Assembly: GCA_023392125.1 (NCBI GenBank) | Contig: JAEVZS010000033.1 | Location: forward strand, 62,001 to 126,000 | Reading direction: 5' to 3' | DNA length: 64,000 nucleotides | Source: Bacteroidota bacterium | GTDB lineage: Bacteria; Bacteroidota; Bacteroidia; Cytophagales; Cytophagaceae | Shown: piece by piece, positions 16,346-23,289 of the stretch | Position numbering within the stretch: the first letter of the stretch is position 1 | Layout of the letters: each line of letters begins with the position of its first letter | Notes under the pieces: model-generated | Databases searched by the model: none | The model's input: the letters and a program-made list of their open reading frames with translations, nothing else | What the model was told of the DNA's origin: nothing | Made by a program: the position numbers and the translations under genes

Positions 16346-17478
16346 GAATGATCTGCAAACTCTGCAAGCCGGTCAACGACATATTGAATTTCCTCCATTG
16401 TATTGTACCGGCTAAATGAGAAGCGGACATGGCCTCTGGCCGGGTTTACATTCAGGGTCTGAAGGACATGACTTCCAATCACACTGCCACTTGTACAGGC
16501 GCTACCTCCGGATACGGATATTCCTTGTATATCAAGATTAAAAAGCAGCATTTCATTATCATCAGACTCAGGAATAGAAGCGCTCAGAATAGTATAAAGA
16601 CTATTATCCATTTTTGCGCTTACTCCATTAAACTCAACCCCCTTTATCCTCTCTTTCAGTTTTTCCATCAACGCCTTCTTAAGACTCTCAATATGCAACC
16701 GGTCATTTCCCATTCTGTCATAAGCAAGCTCAAATGCTTTGGCCATACCGACAATAGCCGCAACATTCTCAGTACCGCCCCGCATATTACGTTCCTGAGC
16801 TCCACCCTGAATGAATGGCTTTAATGGTGCTTCACTGTTTATATATATAAAGCCGGCACCTTTCGGACCATGAAATTTATGGGCCGATCCATTAATATAA
16901 TGAACATTGATCGCCTGAAGATCAATCGGTATATGAGAAACAGTCTGAACAGTATCTGAATGAAAAAGCGCCCCGGAAGCTTTACAGATAAGGCCGATAT
17001 TTTCTATATCGGTAATATTTCCTATTTCGTTGTTAGCATGCATCAAAGATACCAGCGAACGAGGATTATTCTGAAGCAACTCCTCCAGATGTTCCATAGA
17101 GATGGAACCATCCTTAGTCAGATTCACATAGCTCAAACGAATAAATCCCATGCGCTCCATATGCTGCAACGAATGAAGTACAGCATGATGTTCAATAGGT
17201 GATGTTATCGCATGCTTAAGGCCATATGTCTGAATTGAAGAAACAATAGCCATGTTATCAGCTTCCGTTCCTCCCGAAGTAAAGAAAATTTCAGCAGGAG
17301 AAGCATTGAGCCGGGCTGCAAGTATTCTTCTGGCTTTCTCAATCGCTGCTCTTGCTTCCCTTCCGTGACTGTGAATAGAAGAAGGATTTCCGAATGTTTC
17401 TTTCAGGAAAGGAAGCATTGCATCAAAAACCTCTTCATCCAGCCTGGTGGTTGCGGCATTGTCCAGATAAACCTTCAT
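16342..17478 (-). CDS. Cysteine desulfurase (NifS/IscS family)
   Basis: This 378-residue PLP enzyme takes sulfur from cysteine, giving alanine and an enzyme persulfide for Fe-S clusters or tRNA thiolation. It begins 'VYLDNAATTRLDEEVF', has the PLP lysine K201 in NGSAHKFHGPKG, the phosphate/His motif 'HSDTVQT' and the sulfur-carrying Cys328 in 'GGSACTSGS' in the long flexible loop of class I enzymes. Length matches IscS/NifS. Its ATG shares one base with the stop of glmM (TAATG), so translation is coupled to GlmM. No iscU-type scaffold is next to it. Whether the natural role is Fe-S assembly or tRNA thiolation cannot be decided from here. Confidence 0.9.
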   Translation of the reverse strand: MKVYLDNAATTRLDEEVFDAMLPFLKETFGNPSSIHSHGREARAAIEKARRILAARLNASPAEIFFTSGGTEADNMAIVSSIQTYGLKHAITSPIEHHAVLHSLQHMERMGFIRLSYVNLTKDGSISMEHLEELLQNNPRSLVSLMHANNEIGNITDIENIGLICKASGALFHSDTVQTVSHIPIDLQAINVHYINGSAHKFHGPKGAGFIYINSEAPLKPFIQGGAQERNMRGGTENVAAIVGMAKAFELAYDRMGNDRLHIESLKKALMEKLKERIKGVEFNGVSAKMDNSLYTILSASIPESDDNEMLLFNLDIQGISVSGGSACTSGSVIGSHVLQTLNVNPARGHVRFSFSRYNTMEEIQYVVDRLAEFADHS

Positions 17479-18875
17479 TAATTATCCTTTTTTGCGGAAA
17501 CAATCTCCTTTATGTCCATGATAAGCTTATTGGCCAGATGCTCAGAAGTGGATACGGTATCCGATTCGGCGTATATTCGTATAATAGGTTCCGTATTGGA
17601 TTTGCGCAGATGAACCCATTCTTTGCCAAACTCGATTCTTACTCCATCGATGGTATTTACCGGTTGTTTACTGTATTTCTTTTGAATCTCGGCCAGCACA
17701 TTATCAACATCGATACTGGGAGTCAGCTCAATCTTATTTTTGGAGATATGGTAAGTCGGATATTTTGCCCTGAGCATCGAGGCTGACTTGCCAAACTCCG
17801 CAAGATGGCTCAGAAATAAGGCTATTCCGACCAAAGCATCACGACCATAATGTAGTTCCGGATAAATAATCCCGCCATTGCCTTCTCCCCCGATTACCGC
17901 TTTGGTTTCCTTCATCTTCTGGACAACATTGACCTCTCCTACTGCTGCTGCAGTGTACTCATATCCATATTTATCCGTAACATCCTTTAATGCTCTTGTT
18001 GAAGAAAGATTGGAAACAGTATTACCAGGAGTATTTTTCAGAACATAGTCAGCTATGGCAACCAGCGTATACTCTTCCCCAAACATACTTCCGTCTTCAT
18101 TGACAAAACACAAGCGATCAACATCCGGATCAACTACTATACCCAGATCATATGCCCCATTTGCAATTTCACTTGATATAAATCCAAGATTTTCCGGAAG
18201 AGGCTCCGGATTATGAGGGAAATGTCCGTCAGGGTCACAGTAAAACTCTGAAATCTGTTTGACCCCGAGCGCTTCCAAAAGCATTGGCACAGCGATACCA
18301 CCGGTAGAGTTAACTGCATCAATTGCTATCCGGAAGTTTTTCTCAGCAATAAGATCCTTCTTTACCAGCGGAAGTTTTAATATAGCATCTATATGCTTTC
18401 GGATGAATGAATCATCTGTCCGGTATACACCCAGTTTTTTCACTTCTGCAAAAGTATACCTTTCATTGTCAGCAATGTCCAGTATTGCTTTGCCCGCTTC
18501 CTCAGACAGGAATTCTCCACGGGAATTGAGCAGCTTGAGTGCATTCCACTGAATCGGATTATGACTTGCCGTCAATATAATGCCACCTGCGGCTTCCTCC
18601 ATTACTACAGCCATCTCAACGGTAGGAGTTGTTGACAACCCGAGATCCAGAACGTCCAGCCCCAGCCCCTGCAGGGTTGATGCTACCAAAGAAGAAACCA
18701 TGGGCCCGGAGAGACGGGCATCACGGCCAATTATTATTTTTTTGTTGGCAGTTGCTTCTCTGAGCCAGGTTCCATATGCCGCAGCATATTTTACAACATC
18801 GATCGGTGTAAGCCCTTCTCCGGGAGCCCCTCCGATAATTCCCCTGATTCCGGATATTGATTTTATCAGTGTCAC
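17478..18875 (-). CDS. glmM: Phosphoglucosamine mutase
   Basis: This 465-residue phosphohexomutase should convert glucosamine-6-phosphate to glucosamine-1-phosphate for peptidoglycan and lipopolysaccharide. It starts 'SISGIRGIIGGAPGEGLTP', has the phosphoserine loop 'GIILTASHNPIQWNALK' near residue 100, the metal loop 'VVDPDVDRLCFVN' and the sugar-binding 'GEGNGGIIYP'. The C-terminal phosphate loop is 'LRKSNTEPIIRIYAE'. Length and order of domains are normal. A phosphomannomutase/phosphoglucomutase role cannot be excluded on motifs alone, but the GEGNGGI signature and the coupling to the next gene do not argue against GlmM. It is divergent from mazG. Confidence 0.82.
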   Translation of the reverse strand: MTLIKSISGIRGIIGGAPGEGLTPIDVVKYAAAYGTWLREATANKKIIIGRDARLSGPMVSSLVASTLQGLGLDVLDLGLSTTPTVEMAVVMEEAAGGIILTASHNPIQWNALKLLNSRGEFLSEEAGKAILDIADNERYTFAEVKKLGVYRTDDSFIRKHIDAILKLPLVKKDLIAEKNFRIAIDAVNSTGGIAVPMLLEALGVKQISEFYCDPDGHFPHNPEPLPENLGFISSEIANGAYDLGIVVDPDVDRLCFVNEDGSMFGEEYTLVAIADYVLKNTPGNTVSNLSSTRALKDVTDKYGYEYTAAAVGEVNVVQKMKETKAVIGGEGNGGIIYPELHYGRDALVGIALFLSHLAEFGKSASMLRAKYPTYHISKNKIELTPSIDVDNVLAEIQKKYSKQPVNTIDGVRIEFGKEWVHLRKSNTEPIIRIYAESDTVSTSEHLANKLIMDIKEIVSAKKDN

Positions 18876-18927
18876 AATAATCTCCTTCGTTTACAATTTA
18901 TATGAGTTTGCAAATTTACTAAAAAGC

Positions 18928-18967
18928 GAGACTATTGATCCAAAATTAAGTTAACAGTCTCTTTTTT
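18928..18967 (+). terminator. Terminator-like hairpin upstream of mazG
   Basis: GAGACT (18928-18933) pairs with AGTCTC (18956-18961), extended by a few further pairs, and is followed by six T. It lies in the 158-bp divergent gap between glmM and mazG, 66 bp before the mazG ATG. It could be an attenuator for mazG or an accidental hairpin. Confidence 0.35.
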
Positions 18968-19033
18968 CAGTATTTCAATTTTTATGCTAAATTAGATATT
19001 AAATACTTTTTGGCAGCCACTTTGACTAACAAT

Positions 19034-19846
19034 ATGACAAAACATACGGATCCGCGAAGACACAAAAAGCTTGCTGCATTTGACAGACTGCTGACAATTA
19101 TGGATGAGCTAAGGGAGCAATGCCCCTGGGATAAGAAGCAGACTATGGAAAGTCTCCGGTATCTGACCATTGAAGAAACGTATGAGCTCTCTGATGCTAT
19201 TGTGGAGGAAAACCTCCGGGAAATACGGAAAGAACTGGGAGACCTTTTGCTGCATATTGTTTTTTACTCGCGTATAGCTTCAGAAACCCAAAGCTTTGAT
19301 ATTGCAGAAGTCATTGACAGCTTATGTGAAAAGCTGATATACAGACATCCTCACATTTACGGTGACAGCAAAGCAGAAGATGAAGAAGCTGTAAAAAAGA
19401 ACTGGGAACAGCTGAAACAATCTGAAAAAGGCGGAAATAAAACCATTCTTGGCGGAGTACCTAAATCCTTACCTGCGCTTATTAAGGCAATGAGAATTCA
19501 GGAAAAAGCACGGGCGTCAGGTTTTGACTGGGAAAAGAAGGAACAGGTCTGGGATAAAGTAAAGGAAGAGCTGAAGGAGTTTGAACAGGAAGTAAACGCC
19601 GGTGACTCATTAAACCAAGCGGATAAAATCGAGTCCGAATTTGGAGATTTATTATTCAGTCTGATCAATTATGCCCGTTTTATAAATATTAATCCAGAGG
19701 ATGCTCTGGAAAAAACGAATAAGAAATTTATTCAACGCTTTACCTATCTGGAGACCGAATCCAAAAAGGATGGCAAAGACCTGTCATCTATGTCCTTAAC
19801 AGAGATGGATGAATACTGGGACAAGGCAAAGAAAACCGGCATATGA
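19034..19846 (+). CDS. mazG: Nucleoside triphosphate pyrophosphohydrolase MazG
   Basis: This 270-residue cytoplasmic enzyme hydrolyses NTPs and dNTPs to NMP and pyrophosphate. It has two MazG domains. The first contains 'LREQCPWDKKQTMESLRYLTIEE' and the metal-binding 'EIRKELGDLLLHIVFYSRIA' (ExxE...ExxD type); the second holds 'VKEELKEFEQEV' and 'IESEFGDLLFSLINYAR'. The tail 'MDEYWDKAKK' is typical of the family. The frame is open from a TTG at 19010, but the ATG at 19034 gives the usual short N-terminus before the first helix. It is a single gene, divergent from glmM. No toxin-antitoxin partner is next to it, so housekeeping sanitation is the likely role. Confidence 0.9.
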   Translation: MTKHTDPRRHKKLAAFDRLLTIMDELREQCPWDKKQTMESLRYLTIEETYELSDAIVEENLREIRKELGDLLLHIVFYSRIASETQSFDIAEVIDSLCEKLIYRHPHIYGDSKAEDEEAVKKNWEQLKQSEKGGNKTILGGVPKSLPALIKAMRIQEKARASGFDWEKKEQVWDKVKEELKEFEQEVNAGDSLNQADKIESEFGDLLFSLINYARFININPEDALEKTNKKFIQRFTYLETESKKDGKDLSSMSLTEMDEYWDKAKKTGI

Positions 19847-19995
19847 GACTCATTTTATATTAACATTTTCAACCGCTTATCATTGGGTAGTTACGCTTAC
19901 ATATTGGTTTTATTTGTTAGTGTAATCAAAAAAAATTATTTTTTAGCCGGCTATCAGAAGAAACAACCACAATTTTTACATAAAACCTAAGAACT

Positions 19996-20244
19996 ATGAG
20001 CATACAAGCAGATTTTGAAGATGCGGTTCACAGATCCCGCTCCCTGCCCAAGCCGTCCAATGAGGATTTATTACGTCTTTATGCGCTGTACAAGCAGGCA
20101 ACAGAAGGTAATGTACAAGGCGAAAAACCGGGAAATCCATTTGATATAGTCGGCAATGCGAAATACGCAGCCTGGGAAAATCTGCAAGGGCTTTCGAAAG
20201 AGGATGCAATGCGACAATACATTGATCTCGTTAATAGTCTCTGA
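19996..20244 (+). CDS. Acyl-CoA-binding protein (ACBP)
   Basis: This 82-residue soluble four-helix protein matches ACBP closely: 'FEDAVHRSRSLPK.PSNEDLLRLYALYKQATEG' for helices 1-2, 'YALYKQAT' as the core signature, 'AKYAAWENLQGLSKEDAMRQYIDLV' for helices 3-4, with Tyr and Lys residues that bind CoA in the family. It binds long-chain acyl-CoA and protects or ferries it. ACBP is common in eukaryotes and scattered in bacteria. It is followed by four receiver-domain genes on the same strand (53 bp to the first), and the fad operon lies in the same window, so a link to fatty-acid use is possible but is only inference. Length is near the usual 86-90. Confidence 0.88.
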   Translation: MSIQADFEDAVHRSRSLPKPSNEDLLRLYALYKQATEGNVQGEKPGNPFDIVGNAKYAAWENLQGLSKEDAMRQYIDLVNSL

Positions 20245-20297
20245 TCAGGTACATTTTTCTTATTCTTGAACTCCAGCAATTTCCCGGATCCAAATTC

Positions 20298-20690
20298 ATG
20301 TACAAATTCAATAATGTTTTACTTATAGATGATGATTATATAAGCAATTTTATTGCTGATCATTTACTCAATAAGCATAAAATCTGCAAGCATATTACTA
20401 TCGCCCGAAATGGAGATGAAGCGTTAAAGTATCTTCAGGATGAGGCCGAAGAATTTCCAGAGCTGATTTTTCTGGATATTAATATGCCAGTCATGGATGG
20501 CTTCGAATTTATTGAGGCTTTTCGAAAATACAATATGGATAAAAATAAAACGAGAATTGTCATTTATACCGCTTCATTCAACCATAAGGACATAGAGTTG
20601 CTAAAAAATATAGGCTTTCATGATTTTATAATAAAACCGCTTAATGAAGAAAAGCTCCATAATCTCTTGAAACTTTTTGACAATTGCTAG
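20298..20690 (+). CDS. Stand-alone receiver domain protein, copy 1
   Basis: This 130-residue protein is a bare CheY-like receiver. The acidic pocket is DDD at 11-13, the phospho-acceptor is D60 in 'LIFLDINMPVMDGFEF', the Thr/Ser switch is in 'VIYTAS' and the Lys is in 'FIIKPL'. All catalytic residues are present. There is no output domain, so signalling must go through a partner such as a kinase, phosphotransfer protein or other target. It is the first of four such genes in a row on the plus strand. No kinase or phosphotransfer gene is nearby. It starts 53 bp after the ACBP gene. Confidence 0.88.
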   Translation: MYKFNNVLLIDDDYISNFIADHLLNKHKICKHITIARNGDEALKYLQDEAEEFPELIFLDINMPVMDGFEFIEAFRKYNMDKNKTRIVIYTASFNHKDIELLKNIGFHDFIIKPLNEEKLHNLLKLFDNC

Positions 20691-20730
20691 GTTAGTTTTT
20701 GTATATAACTAGATTAACCGAACGCTTTAC

Positions 20731-21117
20731 ATGCTTTCAATTGATACAATTCTGCTGGTAGATGATGATTATGTCAGCAATTATCTAACAGAACGACATA
20801 TAAAAAAGGCAGGCATAGCAAATACAATAAAATCAGTAAAGAATGGGGAAGAAGCGCTCACATATCTGGCAGAACCGGTAAATAAACGTCCCGATCTGAT
20901 CTTGCTGGATATTAACATGCCGGAGATGGATGGACTGGAGTTTCTCAAATACTTTAAACAAATGACTCTTGATCAGTCAATACGAATCATATTGCTGACA
21001 GCAGCAATCGATCAGGAGAAAAAAGACCGTCTTAACGATCTTGGTTATAATGAAATAATGGAGAAACCATTTACAGGTGACAAACTCAAAAGTCTTATAA
21101 TAAACGATCTGAAATGA
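20731..21117 (+). CDS. Stand-alone receiver domain protein, copy 2
   Basis: This 128-residue bare receiver has DDD at 11-13, D60 in 'LILLDINMPEMDGLEF', Thr in 'LLTAAID' and Lys in 'IMEKPF'. It shares with copy 1 the Asp-rich start, 'VSNYL...RH' helix 1 and 'NGEEAL.YL', so the two are paralogues. It lies 40 bp after copy 1 and 111 bp before copy 3. No DNA-binding or enzymatic output is attached. The short gap and shared layout suggest one transcript with copy 1, but a TAG-TTTTTG element before its ATG could also start a transcript. Confidence 0.88.
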   Translation: MLSIDTILLVDDDYVSNYLTERHIKKAGIANTIKSVKNGEEALTYLAEPVNKRPDLILLDINMPEMDGLEFLKYFKQMTLDQSIRIILLTAAIDQEKKDRLNDLGYNEIMEKPFTGDKLKSLIINDLK

Positions 21118-21228
21118 AAATCCCCTGATATTATCTGACTTTTGCTGAAACTAATTTTTTTTAACAAAGTATAGTAAGTATTGGTTATATAGAAATCAAT
21201 TCACTATATCAGACTCTAATCATAAGTA

Positions 21229-21651
21229 ATGAGTAAACTGAATTCCATTTTATTAGTTGAGGATGACAGTATAACAAACTTTATTAATGAACGGTTGCTT
21301 AGAAAGCTAAATGTCGCTGAGAATATTAAAATTGCCCTAAACGGATATGAAGCAGTAAGCATTATTCAAAAAACTGTTCAGGAAAATAAGCCATGTCCTA
21401 ACCTCATCTTTCTGGATATCAATATGCCTGTAATGGATGGATTTGAGTTTCTCAATGAATTCCGTTTGCTGGATTTTCCGAATAAGAATGATGTTGTTAT
21501 TGTGGTTCTTACTACCTCTACCAATATCACAGACATAGAAAAGCTAAAAGGTTCCGGCAATACAGACTTTATCAACAAACCGCTGACCAAGGAAAAAGTA
21601 CAGGATGTCATAAATCGGCATTTTAGTGAAGTGGCCAAAAGTCTCAAGTAA
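21229..21651 (+). CDS. Stand-alone receiver domain protein, copy 3
   Basis: This 140-residue bare receiver has a slightly longer loop before the phospho-acceptor, which is D63 in 'LIFLDINMPVMDGFEFLNEF'. The pocket reads EDD at 11-13 instead of DDD; E is accepted in many receivers. Thr is in 'VVLTTSTN' and Lys in 'FINKPL'. Residues 4-25 and 60-76 resemble copies 1 and 4 closely. It lies 111 bp after copy 2, with an AT-rich gap, and 67 bp before copy 4. No output domain and no adjacent kinase are present. Confidence 0.88.
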   Translation: MSKLNSILLVEDDSITNFINERLLRKLNVAENIKIALNGYEAVSIIQKTVQENKPCPNLIFLDINMPVMDGFEFLNEFRLLDFPNKNDVVIVVLTTSTNITDIEKLKGSGNTDFINKPLTKEKVQDVINRHFSEVAKSLK

Positions 21652-21718
21652 TAAAGAAAGGAACGATCTTCAGCTAGCATAGGTTTTACTAGAGAAACAC
21701 CCTTTAAACTATGAGCCT

Positions 21719-22117
21719 ATGGAGAAGTTGAATTGTGTGCTATTGGTGGATGATGATGTGGTAAATAACGCAATCAACGAGAGGCTCCTGAAGGAATCAG
21801 GAATTACTTCCAACGTCAGAACTGCACTCAATGGAGAAGAAGCTCTTCTGTACCTCAGCAAAAACTGTTCTCCTTATGATTCCAACTACCCGGACTTAAT
21901 TCTTCTGGATTACCAGATGCCCCATATGCAGGGCAATGAATTTATGGAGCTGTTCAACCAGATAAATTCAAATCATCGGCATCGCAGCAGAATTGTTATG
22001 CTGAGCTCATTCTTAACTAATGACATAAAAAAACAACTCCTTGGATTAGGAGTTGAAAATTATATTGCAAAGCCTCTGACACAAGAGAAGCTTCAGAAAG
22101 TTCTCATTCAGGATTAA
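21719..22117 (+). CDS. Stand-alone receiver domain protein, copy 4
   Basis: This 132-residue bare receiver has DDD at 11-13, D64 in 'LILLDYQMPHMQGNEFMELF', Ser in 'VMLSSF' and Lys in 'YIAKPL'. The motif after the phospho-Asp (DYQMPHMQG) differs from DINMP.MDG in the other three, so this copy is the most diverged at the switch surface. It shares 'INERLLKES' and 'ALNGEEALLYLSK' with copy 3. Its stop overlaps the stop of the convergent ppa gene by about 3 bp. It ends the array. Confidence 0.88.
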   Translation: MEKLNCVLLVDDDVVNNAINERLLKESGITSNVRTALNGEEALLYLSKNCSPYDSNYPDLILLDYQMPHMQGNEFMELFNQINSNHRHRSRIVMLSSFLTNDIKKQLLGLGVENYIAKPLTQEKLQKVLIQD

Positions 22118-22665
22118 ACAACTCTGGTTCTTTCTCTTTCGGAAAAAGTAGAATTATAAAGCTCAATAGCTTCGTTTATAATCTTGTAAGCTTCCTCTCT
22201 GTTCAGAAAACGTTTAACAACAACCTCTTTTTTCTCAAGATTCTTATAGTCCTCAAAAAAACGTTTCATCTCGACTAATGTATGAGGCGGAAGTTCCGCA
22301 ATGTCATTTACATGGTTAACAGACATATCATTTTTAGCAACTGCGATAATCTTGTCATCCCGTTCATTATCATCTATCATTTGCATTACCCCGATCACCT
22401 TGGCTTCGATAAGGCACATAGGCACTACTTCCATTGAGCTGATCACAAGGATATCTAATGGATCCTGATCATCACAGTATGTACGGGGAATAAAACCATA
22501 ATTGGCAGGGTAGTGCACTGCAGAAAATAGCACTCTGTCCAGTTTCAACAAGCCACTTTCCTTATCGAGCTCATATTTAGCTTTCGAATTTTTCGGGATT
22601 TCAATAATCGCCTGAACATTTTCAGGAGCATCAGATCCAAAACTTACATCATGCCACGCATTCAT
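22114..22665 (-). CDS. ppa: Inorganic pyrophosphatase, family I
   Basis: This 183-residue soluble enzyme hydrolyses pyrophosphate to two phosphates and drives biosynthetic reactions. It has the family I signature: 'IEIPKNSKAKYELDKESG' (about 21-38), 'YPANYGFIPRTYCDDQDPLDILV' and 'DIAELPPHTL' before the final helix. The three metal Asp residues of 'DDQDPLD' are present. Length is normal for bacterial PPases. It is a single gene facing the receiver array, with 3' ends touching. The upstream gap to 22810 (plus strand) is divergent and AT-rich. Confidence 0.93.
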   Translation of the reverse strand: MNAWHDVSFGSDAPENVQAIIEIPKNSKAKYELDKESGLLKLDRVLFSAVHYPANYGFIPRTYCDDQDPLDILVISSMEVVPMCLIEAKVIGVMQMIDDNERDDKIIAVAKNDMSVNHVNDIAELPPHTLVEMKRFFEDYKNLEKKEVVVKRFLNREEAYKIINEAIELYNSTFSERERTRVV

Positions 22666-22787
22666 ATATTACTCTTTATATCGTTTTTAGTTTTATTGTA
22701 TACTTAAAAAAGAAAAATTAGTTCGTTAAATTTAAACTAATTTAAGGATTAGTTATCGGAAAAGTATCAGTTATGAAAATTTATACC

Positions 22788-22795
22788 TAATTTTG
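22788..22795 (+). promoter_or_regulatory. Possible Bacteroidota -7 element
   Basis: TAATTTTG matches the TAnnTTTG -7 consensus of Bacteroidota. It lies 14 bp before the ATG of the small anchored protein, which would leave a very short leader. No clear -33 TTG is seen at the right distance, so support is weak. Confidence 0.25.
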
Positions 22796-22809
22796 GCGGC
22801 TAACGAACT

Positions 22810-23163
22810 ATGAAAGAAAGCAAAGCTTATATCAGAAGTGTTTTTTGCCTGTTTCTGGTAACTTTGATTCTTTTTGCTTCTTATTCATCAACTGAATATG
22901 TTGATGATAATAATACGCCAAAAAAAGAACAAAAAGAACAACAAAACAATAACGAAACAGAAAAAAAGGCGGAAATAAGGGAATTTTCGGTAGAAGCGAT
23001 TCTCCCCATTATAAATTTCCCTGCTCCGTTATTATATGCTTCTTCGATAACCTTTCCACAGACAGAGTTTCTAATCGAAGGGGACCTTTACCTTGATATA
23101 CGTCCATTATCAACGCATTTTCGAAAACTTTTTACCTGTATAATCTCGGTTAATGCCCCTTAG
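22810..23163 (+). CDS. Small N-anchored or secreted protein, unknown
   Basis: This 117-residue protein has a hydrophobic segment at about 12-27 (a signal anchor or uncleaved signal peptide), then a low-complexity charged linker at about 31-55 rich in E, K, Q and N, then a short segment with alternating hydrophobic residues ('EAILPIINFPAPLLYASSITF'). I do not recognise a family. The Lys/Glu/Asn linker suggests a flexible tether that puts the C-terminal part in the periplasm. It stands 126 bp before secDF on the same strand, and could share its transcript. Confidence 0.55.
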   Translation: MKESKAYIRSVFCLFLVTLILFASYSSTEYVDDNNTPKKEQKEQQNNNETEKKAEIREFSVEAILPIINFPAPLLYASSITFPQTEFLIEGDLYLDIRPLSTHFRKLFTCIISVNAP

Positions 23164-23289
23164 TGCATTTTTTTATGTTATTTAGAGGAGAAATCGGCTC
23201 CTGCCCGGACTGGCAATATAGTTATGCAGCTATAAGATGACAGCCCTTATAATAAACTTTTTGTTAACAATAAATCATTTAATAACACA

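Noticed and set aside
18928..18967. Riboswitch upstream of mazG
   Set aside because: Only a single hairpin with a T-run is present; no aptamer-like set of stems was seen.
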